From NCBI GenBank assembly GCA_029001845.1, contig JAREWP010000033.1, forward strand, positions 186,001 through 250,000: a DNA stretch of 64,000 bases, read 5' to 3'. The number at the start of each line of letters is the position of its first letter. Positions within the stretch are counted from its first letter, which is position 1. Under the pieces are notes generated by a model, which did no database searches, was not told the DNA's origin, and was given only the letters and a program-made list of their open reading frames with translations. Of the stretch, positions 48,851 through 58,641 are shown one piece after another. The DNA comes from Candidatus Magnetocorallium paracelense (GTDB lineage Bacteria > Nitrospirota > Thermodesulfovibrionia > Thermodesulfovibrionales > Magnetobacteriaceae). The translations under genes were made by a program, and so were the position numbers.

Positions 48851-51733
48851 TTGAAATCCACTATTCTTAACGTGACAGAATCTTATCGGGATACGATTCA
48901 AGAAGCCCTTGAAGTTTTACATAAAAGGGATTTGGTCTTAACTATACACGCCAGGAATCTACCGGACAGACATGAAATATACGGCAGTCCCTATTCTGAC
49001 GACACACGGGAATTTCTCCAATTTCTGGCTGACAACGGAGTCACCATATTACAACTCGGCCCTCTTGGTCCCCATATGACTCCCATACTTCCTTCCGATT
49101 ATGAAACGTGTACTCTCTTTTTAAGCCCCTTCTATTTTCCCCTTGAAAAACTTTCTACCAGCGAATATGCAAACCTTCTTCCAAAGGAGCAGTTGTCCGA
49201 AATAGCCAAAAGGTTCTTTCATAAGAGAGTGAAATATAATGATATTACAGACCTGCCATGTTATCTGCCCAAAAGGGATTATGTAACGCAATTTTATTTT
49301 ATTGCTGAAATAATGGAGGCAGTGTATAGAAATTTTTCAGAAAACGACAATCGCGATATCGAAAAGATTAAAAAGGGGCTTGAAGCATATAAATCACGAG
49401 TGGACATACAGGAGGACCTTGAAAAGGCTTCCCTCTATTACGCCCTGTCCAAGTATTACGGTGGTATGGATTACTGGCCTCTATGGGGCTGTTATAGCGA
49501 AGAATTCGGAGAATTTATACAGATAACCGCCCCTGATCCGGGGTCATATGAAGGCCGGATAACCAGGATTTATGCAGATGAGATCAAATCCATATTCACC
49601 GATCAGATCGTTAACAGCGATCGGGAATTGGATGTAATAATAAAGGTATTTCATGAAATATCAAAAAAATCGCAAAGAGGATACTTTAAAGAGGTCTACA
49701 GCTATCTGCTTGGCGCCGACTCCAATGGAGAAGAAATATGGAGGACATTGATCAAGGCAGAAGAAAAGCTTAAGACTTTCCAACACCAACAAGGTTACAG
49801 AGATGCAAAAACAGCGGACGCCATCTACGCCTTAGGTAAATTAACCGATTTCTTCAGCGATCCCGCCAAAAGAGAGGGGCTCGAGAAATTTCTCGACAAG
49901 GTCGATTTGGATCAGCGTTTGTTTGCACAAAAAACATTGCCTGAAAAAGCGGATGCCCGGATTTCAGAAATAAAGCTAAACAGCGAATATATGCGAGAAG
50001 GAAAGAAATTTCTGCTTTTTCAATATTTCCTCAGCCTTGAGCATCAAAGTTTTCTGGATTTCGCCCATTCTCTGAATATGACGATTTCCGGTGATTTGCC
50101 TGTCGTTATTCCTCCGCTGGAAGTATGGATGAATCCCGATGCAATGGACGAGGACCTGAGACTGGGCGCTCCGCCGGGAAGGTCGGTCCCCGACGCAGGT
50201 CAGTCCTGGGGATTTCGAATGTTTAAAGAACTTATCGACATCAGCGGACACACCACCTTTGCCGGAAAAGTATTTCAGAAAAAAATCGCCTGCTTTATGA
50301 ACCTCTTCGATCACATGCGTACCGATCATGCAAAGAGATATATGAATCCCTGGTGTTACCGAACAGGGGAGAGCGCCGATCCGAACTCAAAACCCCACTT
50401 AACAGCTTTTAATCTCCACTCCTCTCCTCACCTGGTTCACCTGCTTAAACTGATCGATCCTGACTTTGCAAAAAAGCTTTGGGACGAAGAATCTCCCGAA
50501 ATATTAGGATTGGACTCTGTATCACAGTGGGAGGCAAAAAATTTTAGAGAGGAGTTGCACGAGATATTCACAGGCGCCACTCCCTATAAGGAGTTATCGT
50601 TTGTCCTTTCTAAAGTATTTGAGCTCGAAAAAGAAGAGGCCCTTAAAATGGCTTTTTACATCGAAGAAAAGACATTTATAAGCTGCGCTTCTCTAAACCG
50701 GGATGCTCTCAGTGAAATCAGAAAGGCTTTACTAAGATCACTGAAGCAGGGCTCCTTAGTTCCCTTTGACGAACTTTGGAAAGGAAAGGATATATTCGAA
50801 GCGAACCCCATCATCATCGGCTGGGAGACAGCCATAAAAAACGATCCACTCAATAAGTCTCAACTGGAAAGATACACTACGGAACTGAAGTTATTGATGG
50901 AGATACAAAGAATGGTTTGCTCCGGAAGAAATATTACGCCCTATCTCTTTCTTGAGGATTTAGGGAATTTTACCGAGATCGGAAAGCAGGTAATCAATAC
51001 TCTCGGACTTACAGGGATATCTACAGTCAGCAGATTCAGGACCGATGAAGGCGAGCGTGACAGATATTTTACTCTAAATCATCCTGAAGCCAATCAGGTA
51101 ACGATCGGCACTCATGACCATGCCACTTCGGACCTTGTTTTTTACGATATGAATCGGGAAGGCAGGGAGAAATGGGCCTTTTTTACATCGAAGTCCCTGT
51201 TGCAAAGGAGAGATCGTATAACTATACCAACGGCAAAGGGGAAAAAAAAGGGTCTGACACAAGAGAATCTCGCTTCGCTGTTGTCTCAGGATCCACAATC
51301 ATTAATCGAAGGCGTTATGGTCAGTATGTTTGCGTCCAGTCCCGCCGCTATTGTTAACCTCTTCTGGCCCGAAGCGTTCAGGCACCCTGTTTTTTTAAGG
51401 GAAGTATACAATAAAGTGGGAACCAATAAACCGGAGAATTTTTCGCTTTCTCTGCCAGGAAGTTATATAAAGGCAGGGACAAAAGAAATGCCTGCCTATG
51501 AATTGCTTTTTGGGAACTCCTCTCTGATTAAGAATTTCAGGGGATTTAATTTGCCAAGAATTTTGTATATTTCCTTGCTTTTTAAAGATTTCACCGACAA
51601 ACAAGATGCCTTGGCAAAAAGGTTGCTGGATTACGCAAGGGAGACCGAAGAGAAAGCATCAAGGATAATGGCGGATCCGGAAAAAAACGTCACGGCATTG
51701 GGAATTTTCCTGGAAGTCGATCTTGCGGATTGA
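48851..51733 (+). CDS. Divergent GH77 4-alpha-glucanotransferase (amylomaltase-like)
   Basis: 960 residues from a TTG start with no strong ribosome-binding site. GH77 landmarks appear in order: GVTILQLGPLGP; YYGGMDYWPLW; GDLPVVIPPLEVWMNPD; GAPPGRSVPDAGQSWG; the nucleophile region MRTDHAKRYMNPW (Asp492); LFLEDLGNFTEIG (acid/base Glu702); and GTHDHATSDL (Asp756). The catalytic triad is therefore preserved, though the protein is much longer than the usual 500-730 residues because of an insertion between the nucleophile and the acid/base. It would rearrange glycogen or maltodextrin. No other glycogen gene is adjacent. Confidence 0.72.
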   Translation: MKSTILNVTESYRDTIQEALEVLHKRDLVLTIHARNLPDRHEIYGSPYSDDTREFLQFLADNGVTILQLGPLGPHMTPILPSDYETCTLFLSPFYFPLEKLSTSEYANLLPKEQLSEIAKRFFHKRVKYNDITDLPCYLPKRDYVTQFYFIAEIMEAVYRNFSENDNRDIEKIKKGLEAYKSRVDIQEDLEKASLYYALSKYYGGMDYWPLWGCYSEEFGEFIQITAPDPGSYEGRITRIYADEIKSIFTDQIVNSDRELDVIIKVFHEISKKSQRGYFKEVYSYLLGADSNGEEIWRTLIKAEEKLKTFQHQQGYRDAKTADAIYALGKLTDFFSDPAKREGLEKFLDKVDLDQRLFAQKTLPEKADARISEIKLNSEYMREGKKFLLFQYFLSLEHQSFLDFAHSLNMTISGDLPVVIPPLEVWMNPDAMDEDLRLGAPPGRSVPDAGQSWGFRMFKELIDISGHTTFAGKVFQKKIACFMNLFDHMRTDHAKRYMNPWCYRTGESADPNSKPHLTAFNLHSSPHLVHLLKLIDPDFAKKLWDEESPEILGLDSVSQWEAKNFREELHEIFTGATPYKELSFVLSKVFELEKEEALKMAFYIEEKTFISCASLNRDALSEIRKALLRSLKQGSLVPFDELWKGKDIFEANPIIIGWETAIKNDPLNKSQLERYTTELKLLMEIQRMVCSGRNITPYLFLEDLGNFTEIGKQVINTLGLTGISTVSRFRTDEGERDRYFTLNHPEANQVTIGTHDHATSDLVFYDMNREGREKWAFFTSKSLLQRRDRITIPTAKGKKKGLTQENLASLLSQDPQSLIEGVMVSMFASSPAAIVNLFWPEAFRHPVFLREVYNKVGTNKPENFSLSLPGSYIKAGTKEMPAYELLFGNSSLIKNFRGFNLPRILYISLLFKDFTDKQDALAKRLLDYARETEEKASRIMADPEKNVTALGIFLEVDLAD

Positions 51734-51840
51734 AGTAAAAAATTGTGGGTCAACCGGAATTGATGCGGATTTTTTCAGATATTTTTTAACGCAGAGGACG
51801 CAGAGAGGATCATTCTTTGTTGTTCATTTAAACCTAAATA

Positions 51841-51996
51841 CAGCAGTCAGCTATCAGCGGTCAACCCTAAGGAAAGAATTGATGTTATGCCAATAATAAG
51901 CTTTACCTTATGGGTGAATTTGTTTTGAAACATAAAGTGTTGCGATTAAAGAGCTGACAGATGATGGCTGGCAGCTAAATGCTGTTTTTAGTTAAA
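51841..51996. repeat. Interspersed palindromic element, family D copy 2
   Basis: Contains GAGCTGACAGATGATGGCTGGCAG, the inverse of the left part of the block at 16076, and ends GCTGTTTTTAGTTAAAC like that block. It occupies most of the spacer in front of the flavoprotein gene at 52016. Confidence 0.55.
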
Positions 51997-52015
51997 CTGT
52001 TTATATGGAGGAGAT

Positions 52016-53929
52016 ATGAGTTTTTCTACTCTCTTTACACCTGTAAATATTGGATCCTGTAGTTTAAGGAACCGGATCATAATGCCGCTCTTTCCTACTA
52101 AATATATGGAAGACAGCATGGTAACCGAGAGGATGACCGAGTTTTATCGCCTTAGAGCCGAGGGGGGCGCCGCTTTGATCGTACTTGACTGTCCCTGCCT
52201 CGATTTTCCAAGAGCATATAAAGGGAAAAAAGAGTTACGTATGGACCGACCGGAATATCGGAAAGGGATAAAGGGGCTTGTAAAAGCAGTTCAAAATGAA
52301 GGCGCCAGGGCCTTTATGCATCTTAACTATCCTATTATGAAAGAGTACGATCATAAAGTAAAGGACGCAACCCAAGAGGGCGATAAATGGGTTGTAAAGC
52401 TTACTAACCATATGTCCTTAAAAGAAGCGGACGAGATAGTGGAAATAATGGCTTCAGGCGCCATACAAGCCGGTGAACTTGGTTATGACGGTGTAGAAAT
52501 ACAGGCAAGTTACGGCGCCCTTATTGCACAAATACTTTCGCCTCTCTTTAATAAACGCAGCGACGAACTGGGAGGAAACACGGAAAAGAGGGCGAGGTTT
52601 CTCATAAAGCTGATTAAAAGGGTGAAAGAGAGCGCAGGAGAGGATTTTCCTGTAATGGTCAAGCTTGTGTGCGACGAATTTACCTCGGGCGGTTTAAATA
52701 CAGATGAAGGCCTTGAGATCGCAAAGCTTGTAGAAAAGGCGGGAGCGGACGCCATCGTTGCAAACGGCGGTAATAAAAAGACCCGATATATGACAATTCC
52801 TCCCCATGACGTTCCCCAAGGCGCTCTTTCCGATCTCTCGGCAAAGATAAAAGGCGCCGTGAATATTCCTGTCGCAGCCATAGGTAAAATAAACTCACCT
52901 GTCATCGCCGAACAAATACTCACCAACGGCAAGGCGGATTTAGTCGCCATGGCGAGACCCCTGGTTGCGGACCCCGATTTTCCGATAAAAGCAGGTAAAG
53001 GAAATATTGAGGATATTAGGAGCTGTGTCTGCTGCCTTGAAGACTGCTCCCAAAAAGGAGCCCCCGGAATCGGAAGGTGTTGCTCTGTAAACCCCTTTGC
53101 AGGAAGTGAATATAAGTGGAAGATTGAACCTGCCAAAGAAAAAAAGAAAGTGCTCGTTATAGGAGGAGGTCCCTGCGGTATTCAGGCTTCAATAATCGCA
53201 AGCCGGAGAGGCCATGACGTAGAATTGTGGGAGCAGTCCGATGAATTGGGTGGCCAGGGCAGGCTTATGCATATAGCGCCTTTTAAAGAAGAGATGAAAG
53301 ACGTGTTACGCTATCTGACATGTTCCCTTGGTAAAACCGATGTCATCGTCAGAAGGGGTGTTAGAGCCGATTCGATAAAGATAGTCGATCATAAACCCGA
53401 TGTTGTGTTGCTTGCAACAGGTTCAGAGACAAGACCGTTTCCAATTCGGGGTATAGAGTCCGAAGCAGTAATCGATGCAAGGGAACTCTATGAAAGGGAG
53501 ACAGAGACAGGAGAGAGGGTTGTAATTTTAGGAGGAGGCGATATAGGATGCGAGACAGCCGACTGGCTCGCAACAGGTAGCCGAAAGGTTTCCATTGTAG
53601 AAATTTCGGGAAATCTCCTGAGCAGAATGAAGAGAATTCCCCGTGAACGTATTCTTGCGCGTCTTCGGGAAAAAGGTGTCGAGATGTTAACAGACACAGA
53701 GGTGAAATTTATAGAAGAGAGCCGGGTGTATCTAAGAGACAAGGGAGGCAGGGAGTTCATAATAGATGCAGACTCGATCATACTTGCCACCGGGTCCGTA
53801 CCTGAAAACTCTTTACAAAAGAAACTCTCCAATAAAATAAAAGCCGTAATTCCCATAGGAGACGCAGATTCTCCGGGTAATATCGGCTCGGCTTTGAGAA
53901 GCGCCGTTGAAGCGGTATTGAGGATATAA
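52016..53929 (+). CDS. Enoate-reductase/2,4-dienoyl-CoA-reductase-type flavoprotein
   Basis: 637 residues. The N-terminal old-yellow-enzyme barrel (about 1-340) has LFTPVNIGSCSLRNRIIMP and QILSPLFNKRSDELGG, then a four-cysteine [4Fe-4S] site (CVCCLEDCSQKGAPGIGRCC). The C-terminal half (about 380-637) has two Rossmann folds (VLVIGGGPCGIQAS and VVILGGGDIGCE). Layout and length match FadH/BaiCD-type NAD(P)H:enoate reductases that reduce activated double bonds. The usual HxxH/N substrate-contact residues of the barrel are not obvious, so the substrate is uncertain. A GGAGGAG ribosome-binding site is present. Confidence 0.86.
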   Translation: MSFSTLFTPVNIGSCSLRNRIIMPLFPTKYMEDSMVTERMTEFYRLRAEGGAALIVLDCPCLDFPRAYKGKKELRMDRPEYRKGIKGLVKAVQNEGARAFMHLNYPIMKEYDHKVKDATQEGDKWVVKLTNHMSLKEADEIVEIMASGAIQAGELGYDGVEIQASYGALIAQILSPLFNKRSDELGGNTEKRARFLIKLIKRVKESAGEDFPVMVKLVCDEFTSGGLNTDEGLEIAKLVEKAGADAIVANGGNKKTRYMTIPPHDVPQGALSDLSAKIKGAVNIPVAAIGKINSPVIAEQILTNGKADLVAMARPLVADPDFPIKAGKGNIEDIRSCVCCLEDCSQKGAPGIGRCCSVNPFAGSEYKWKIEPAKEKKKVLVIGGGPCGIQASIIASRRGHDVELWEQSDELGGQGRLMHIAPFKEEMKDVLRYLTCSLGKTDVIVRRGVRADSIKIVDHKPDVVLLATGSETRPFPIRGIESEAVIDARELYERETETGERVVILGGGDIGCETADWLATGSRKVSIVEISGNLLSRMKRIPRERILARLREKGVEMLTDTEVKFIEESRVYLRDKGGREFIIDADSIILATGSVPENSLQKKLSNKIKAVIPIGDADSPGNIGSALRSAVEAVLRI

Positions 53930-54074
53930 TAAAACTTGGAAGGTTGTTACTGAAACGTCTTAAAAGCGCCCTGTTGTTGAGGTACGAGCTTTTCTTTAAG
54001 ATTCTTTATAAAAAGGAAAAAAGGATTGTGATTACAATTTTCTTCATAGTTTGATCTTAACAACTTCAAACCGC

Positions 54075-55088
54075 TTAAGTCAAATTGTTGATATAACTCA
54101 GTACATCCCCTCTCACTTCCTCGTTATATACAACTTTTAAGTGATTTAATTCATATTTGAGATGAATATCGGCAAAGGGCATTATTGAGCTTTCCCCGCT
54201 TACAAGGCCGTCGCCAAGACCTTCTACTATTTCAGGAGGAATTAACCGCTTTGATATTAATGACTCGAATATCCCCGGAAAGGAGAGAATTTTTTTGTAC
54301 CTTACGATGTATGTGCTCTCTTGTCCATCCATTTTACTTACCTTTGTTTTGTATAGGGAAAAGAGGGTAGATGCCGTTCCTCCCAGAGATAGTTTGAAAA
54401 TATTTTTATCCGGCCGATTTTCGTTTAACGAAGCGATAAAGTCAGACTCCGGGAGCAGCTCTCTAATAGCGTCGCATTGCAGAAACATGAGAGTCCTCTT
54501 AATTGCATTCGATACCGTACCTTTTTCCGAGTCGCCGAACATGGAAGAGATAACCGATGCATAAGGCGCAATCGTGGTTCCCAACTTCGCTATATTCGAT
54601 CCTCTGTGAGGAGTCGAGAGTGTAATCAGGGCTCTTACATCAGGACGTTCCTGTTCCAGAAATTTTCTTGCAATAAGGCCGCCTCTGCTGTGACATATAA
54701 AGATCAAACCATTTTTTGTCTTCTCTTTGTAAGCGTCCAATATCTCCTTTAATTCATCTATTGCATACTCAATAAAACCGGCAGGCCTTTTCTGACTCCA
54801 GGCAAGAGAGGGATATCCTCTGGCTGTAAGATCATGGAAGAGTGTTCGGAAAGATTTCTTTTTTATGCCTGTAGAAATATGTTTTACTTCCGGCATAACA
54901 GCCGACTTAACGATTTCCTCTCTTAAATCTTCCGACAGCATTATATCGACAGACGCTCTTCCTGCAAAAACTTTTGCCTCGTCAGGTGAAACCCAGAGAT
55001 TCATGTTCATGGCAAGGCCGTGAATAAACAGGCAAAGAGGGTAGGAAGCGATTCCGTCTTTAAAAAGAAGGGTGGATTTATCTGACAT
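54075..55088 (-). CDS. Alpha/beta hydrolase, lipase-like
   Basis: 337 residues. The nucleophile elbow CHSRGG (in GLIFICHSRGGLIARKFL) and PGAP1/lipase-like surroundings (FIHGLAMNMNLW, LITLSTPHRGSNIAKLGT) indicate an intracellular esterase or lipase with a cap domain. The acid and His of the triad are likely in the C-terminal third (GDGLVSGESS...LNHLKV). No signal peptide. It runs convergent to the flavoprotein gene and is followed on the same strand by nothing close. Confidence 0.72.
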   Translation of the reverse strand: MSDKSTLLFKDGIASYPLCLFIHGLAMNMNLWVSPDEAKVFAGRASVDIMLSEDLREEIVKSAVMPEVKHISTGIKKKSFRTLFHDLTARGYPSLAWSQKRPAGFIEYAIDELKEILDAYKEKTKNGLIFICHSRGGLIARKFLEQERPDVRALITLSTPHRGSNIAKLGTTIAPYASVISSMFGDSEKGTVSNAIKRTLMFLQCDAIRELLPESDFIASLNENRPDKNIFKLSLGGTASTLFSLYKTKVSKMDGQESTYIVRYKKILSFPGIFESLISKRLIPPEIVEGLGDGLVSGESSIMPFADIHLKYELNHLKVVYNEEVRGDVLSYINNLT

Positions 55089-55186
55089 TTTTACTATAGC
55101 AGGATCAATATTATTAACTTGTGCCTGTTGCCTTATACCTTGATCTGCCTTTGGTTCCGGCTTGTCGGGTCAGGTTGACAATACTA

Positions 55187-56731
55187 CTATTGCCAGATAC
55201 TCAGGAGCTCGTCTTTAAGGGAAGAGAAGAAGTGGTTTATATCGACATCCGGCAGAATCTGACTTTTATTGTAGAGTCTCAAAAAAACTTCCGTTATATC
55301 AGGATCGAATTGTTTTAACGTGAACTTTCTGATTTCATCGACAGCCTTTTCCGGCGCAAAGCTCTTTCTGTATGGTCTGTCAGAAGTCATGGCGTCATAT
55401 GTATCCGCTACTGCAAGAATTCGCGCCGTAAGAGGGATGTCGTTCCCCTTTAGTCCGGAAGGGTAACCTGATCCGTCGAACTTCTCATGGTGGTATTTAA
55501 CTGCGCTTGTTACATCTTCGATATTTTTTATATTTTCGATAATCTCCACGCCCCTTACAGGATGAGCCTTAACTTGTTCAAACTCCTTGTCGCTGAGTTT
55601 GCCGTTTTTCAGGAGTATCTTCTCTTCCACTCCGATCTTTCCGATGTCATGAAGTAGTCCGCTCAAATGCAGTACAGCCAGCATTTTACTTGGCAGATCC
55701 AGTCCCTTACCTATACAGAGTGCATATGACGCAACCCTGTCGGAGTGTCCGCTTGTGTATTTATCCTTTGCTTCTATCGCCTTGATCAGACTCCTTATGG
55801 TACCCATAAAGAGAGAGGAAATATTGTCCATCAGAGTTATCTTTTCGATAGCCGTACCGGTGTGTAAGGCGATCGAGCCGATCATCTCCATATCGTTTTC
55901 ACAGAAAATCCCCTCAACCTGCCTTGAATCAATATAAACGGCTCCCATAATCTTTCCTTCGCTCTCCATGGGAACACACATAACCGATTTTATGCTCTGC
56001 ATAAAAATACTGTCGCCAGAAAGGAATCTTTCGTCCCCCATGGCGTTAGATGTCAAAATAACCTCTCTTTTCTTTAGGGCTTCATCAAGAACAGTCGAGG
56101 ATATCTCGATATTTTCGGAGCTGAGAGTTCTGGATGCAACAATATCATAGCTTCCTTTCTTAAGGAGAAGTACAGCTCCTCTCTCTGCGCCACTAAGCTT
56201 GAATATGCTGTCCAGCACAAAGGAGGTCATGGATTTGATATCACCGTCGGAGTGGATACGGCTGAAAATATTATGGAGTATTCTGAGCTTATCGAAAGTG
56301 GGATCTATGTCGAGATCAGCGGAACTGCGGGACTTTATTTCATCGATGTTAAGCCTTTTTTGTACATCTGTCTCTCTTATTGATTCAGGTATTTTTTCCT
56401 GTATCACATGAGGTTCGAAGATTTCCTCCCCTTCTTCGGAATCCACTTGAAAGAGTATCTCCGTTTTTCCCACACTGATAATGTCACCGTTTGTAAGTTC
56501 TACTCTGGCGACCTTCTCTTCATTTACATAAGTTCCGTTACTGCTTGACAAGTCATATAGTACAGGGACGCCGCTTTTAATCTCTATCTTACAGTGTTTT
56601 CTGGATATAAGCGCTTCCATAACCGAAATATCGGCCTTTATGGACCTCCCTATAGTGTAAGAGGAGTTGTCTTTGAGCTTGAAAACTTCACCCGCCGACT
56701 CACCGGAGGTTATTCTAAGTACAAATGGCAT
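55187..56731 (-). CDS. FHA-GAF-HD-GYP cyclic-di-GMP phosphodiesterase
   Basis: 514 residues. FHA domain (about 20-98) with the phosphothreonine-binding GRS, SRKH and SSNGTYVN residues. GAF (about 150-300). HD-GYP (about 315-505) with HSDRVA, LLHDIGKIGV and HHEKFDGSGYP, all metal ligands present. It should degrade c-di-GMP under control of a phosphorylated partner (FHA) and a small ligand (GAF). A Ser/Thr kinase partner is not in the window. Opposes the two GGDEF cyclases at 6488 and 42898. Confidence 0.93.
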   Translation of the reverse strand: MPFVLRITSGESAGEVFKLKDNSSYTIGRSIKADISVMEALISRKHCKIEIKSGVPVLYDLSSSNGTYVNEEKVARVELTNGDIISVGKTEILFQVDSEEGEEIFEPHVIQEKIPESIRETDVQKRLNIDEIKSRSSADLDIDPTFDKLRILHNIFSRIHSDGDIKSMTSFVLDSIFKLSGAERGAVLLLKKGSYDIVASRTLSSENIEISSTVLDEALKKREVILTSNAMGDERFLSGDSIFMQSIKSVMCVPMESEGKIMGAVYIDSRQVEGIFCENDMEMIGSIALHTGTAIEKITLMDNISSLFMGTIRSLIKAIEAKDKYTSGHSDRVASYALCIGKGLDLPSKMLAVLHLSGLLHDIGKIGVEEKILLKNGKLSDKEFEQVKAHPVRGVEIIENIKNIEDVTSAVKYHHEKFDGSGYPSGLKGNDIPLTARILAVADTYDAMTSDRPYRKSFAPEKAVDEIRKFTLKQFDPDITEVFLRLYNKSQILPDVDINHFFSSLKDELLSIWQ

Positions 56732-56768
56732 GATTGTGCTTTACCGCATTATAATTCTATTTCGTGCT

Positions 56769-56901
56769 GTTAAGGTATCTATGCTAAAGGCTGAAGCAAA
56801 AAATCAAATGAATTTGGTGCGTTGACAAACAAAGAGCTTAAATTTTATCAATAACGCATGTTTAACCCAAGCAGACTTCAGTCTATACACCTAAGTAGTT
56901 A
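56769..56901. repeat. Interspersed element, family E copy 3
   Basis: Contains CTAAAGGCTGAAGCAAAAAATC and ends AGACTTCAGTCT...CACCTAAGTAGTTA. Matches 6018 and 31547. Lies between the ATPase-like and HD-GYP genes. Confidence 0.6.
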
Positions 56902-57010
56902 TGTTCTTTCTATATTATAAAAATTATGAAATTAAGAGCAACAGCCGACCTCTTTCTTCATTAGAGAGGGATAAACAGCACATGAGCCGAGAGAACTCAA
57001 AGGTTCACCC

Positions 57011-58105
57011 CTATGAAATATTCTCCATGACCCACACCCTCTTGCCGTCAAAGGTAACACCCAGTATTATTATATCTTTCACTCCCTGATCTCTTAACTC
57101 CACTTCATATCTCTTCTCCTCTATCTGCTTAAGCGCCCTGTTCAGGGCGATCTCCTTATCCTCTCCCTCAAAATCGTCAATGGTCTTCAGCTCCATCACT
57201 ATGCCCTTGTCTCTCTTATCTCTGGGAATTATCATGATATCGTCTCTCCCGAATCCGCTCTCCCTGTTCGACCTCACATGGTGGGTTGTCAGGTTAACAA
57301 GTAATCCGAGAATTTGATCTTCCATATCAAAGTCTCGTAACATCTCCTTTACTTCACTATCCCTGAATCCAAACATAGTACTGTACTCTTCTCTTAAAAC
57401 AGAATAAACGACCAGGTTATTTAAACCGCTCAATATCGACTCCCTGGCAACTCGTAGGATACCTGTCAACATCGCCTTAAATATATAGGGATTATCCTTA
57501 AGAGCAGGAGAGAGGATGTTTTTCAGAAACTTAATCATCTCATCGTAATACACTTCCGAAAAGGCAGTGTGAATCGGAGTATCATACTCGTCTATTAGTA
57601 ATACTACCTTTTGATTGTGACGTTCGTTGAGGAGTCTTGTTAATAAGGGCAGGGCATTTTCATAATCTGTTCTCTCTGCTTCCCTTTTTAGTATCCTTCT
57701 GTACATTTCCCTGTCCTCATCGTCTGTGAGGTTGTCTAAAAGGTATTTGCACCTCCTGAATTCATCGGATATAAGATATTCAATCTTTTTTACACTTGAA
57801 TCGAAATCTGAATCTTTTAAATCCTTAAAGGTCAGAAATACTACAGGATATCTCCCCTGATATGCCTGAAACAGCTCCTCATCGTATATCTTAAGTCCCT
57901 TAAAAAGCTTCCTATATTCCGAATTGCCAAAGAAGCACCACAGCATAGAGAGATTAAGTGTCTTGCCGAATCTTCTCGGTCTCGGCAAAAGGATGATATC
58001 TCCATTATCCTCGATAATCTCCTTTATTAAAAGGCTTTTATCGATATAATAGAGTTCTTCTTCCCTTAATGATTTGAAGTCGCTTCTGCCTATCGGTAAT
58101 TTCAT
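57011..58105 (-). CDS. AAA-ATPase-like/PD-(D/E)XK nuclease-like protein, internally deleted
   Basis: 364 residues from the ATG at 58105 (MKLPIGRSDF); an upstream TTG adds eight residues. The N-terminal AAA-ATPase-like domain has YYIDKSLLIKEI, the Walker A-like RPRRFGKTLNLSM and the Walker B-like VVLLIDEYDTPI. The C-terminus is the PD-(D/E)XK part: SNRESGFGRDDIMIIP...KGIVMELK. The family is normally ~520-560 residues. The stretch between them (YDGYRFG...YNPWS...) is missing, so ~170 residues were lost in frame. The gene may be non-functional. Such genes are multicopy in many Desulfobacterota and Bacteroidota genomes. Confidence 0.7.
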   Translation of the reverse strand: MKLPIGRSDFKSLREEELYYIDKSLLIKEIIEDNGDIILLPRPRRFGKTLNLSMLWCFFGNSEYRKLFKGLKIYDEELFQAYQGRYPVVFLTFKDLKDSDFDSSVKKIEYLISDEFRRCKYLLDNLTDDEDREMYRRILKREAERTDYENALPLLTRLLNERHNQKVVLLIDEYDTPIHTAFSEVYYDEMIKFLKNILSPALKDNPYIFKAMLTGILRVARESILSGLNNLVVYSVLREEYSTMFGFRDSEVKEMLRDFDMEDQILGLLVNLTTHHVRSNRESGFGRDDIMIIPRDKRDKGIVMELKTIDDFEGEDKEIALNRALKQIEEKRYEVELRDQGVKDIIILGVTFDGKRVWVMENIS

Positions 58106-58151
58106 GGTAAAATAATACACACAAAACAAACCTGAAAAGGAGTCCTTTACT

Positions 58152-58289
58152 ATGTCAAATTATAAAAGATTCAGAGGAGAAATTGAAAGTTATTTGAATG
58201 AGGAAGCGGACAGATATATTGCAGAGATGGAGTCGCCTGAGTACCGGTTTTTGGAAAGCAATTGGAAGAGAACAAAGCATAACCAATGA
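58152..58289 (+). CDS. Small ORF, 45 residues, good ribosome-binding site
   Basis: Starts ATG at 58152, nine bases after AAGGAG, and stops at 58287. MSNYKRFRGEIESYLNEEAD at the N-terminus is helical and charged. It is divergent from the ATPase-like gene and lies before a GGGCA...TGCCC hairpin (about 58311-58333). No family recognised; it may be a degraded gene fragment. Confidence rests on the ribosome-binding site only. Confidence 0.3.
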   Translation: MSNYKRFRGEIESYLNEEADRYIAEMESPEYRFLESNWKRTKHNQ

Positions 58290-58410
58290 CTGCTATTTTT
58301 GCTATAATTATGGGCAGACAAACAAATTTGCCCGTGTTAGAATTTTAGCGAGCTTCATATTCCATTTCTTCCTTGCTTATCAGTCTCGTCGATAACAATA
58401 TGTAAACAAT

Positions 58411-58641
58411 ATGCCGTTAAACGGAAATAAAGAGACGGTATGGATAAACTACCTGGAATATTGGATATATAACGTGAAAGGCAAAATAACATATCACAAC
58501 AGTTGGGTCAGTGATATTGAGATCGATGACAACAATGTAGAAGAGCTTGTCAGGATAGGGCGCAGCAGATGGAAGATAGAAAATGAAACATTTTGGGAAA
58601 CGTTGCTAATGCGGGTGCTAAAGCCTGAGGAGTTTTTGTGA
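58411..58641 (+). pseudogene. C-terminal transposase fragment
   Basis: KGKITYHNSWVSDIEIDDNN followed by VEELVRIGRSRWKIENETF matches the conserved C-terminal region of an IS4/ISNCY-type transposase whose usual continuation (NTLKNQGYHLEHN...) is replaced by unrelated sequence. The N-terminal three quarters are absent. The intergenic stretch 58642-59012 holds no other recognised gene. A relic of an insertion sequence. Confidence 0.65.
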
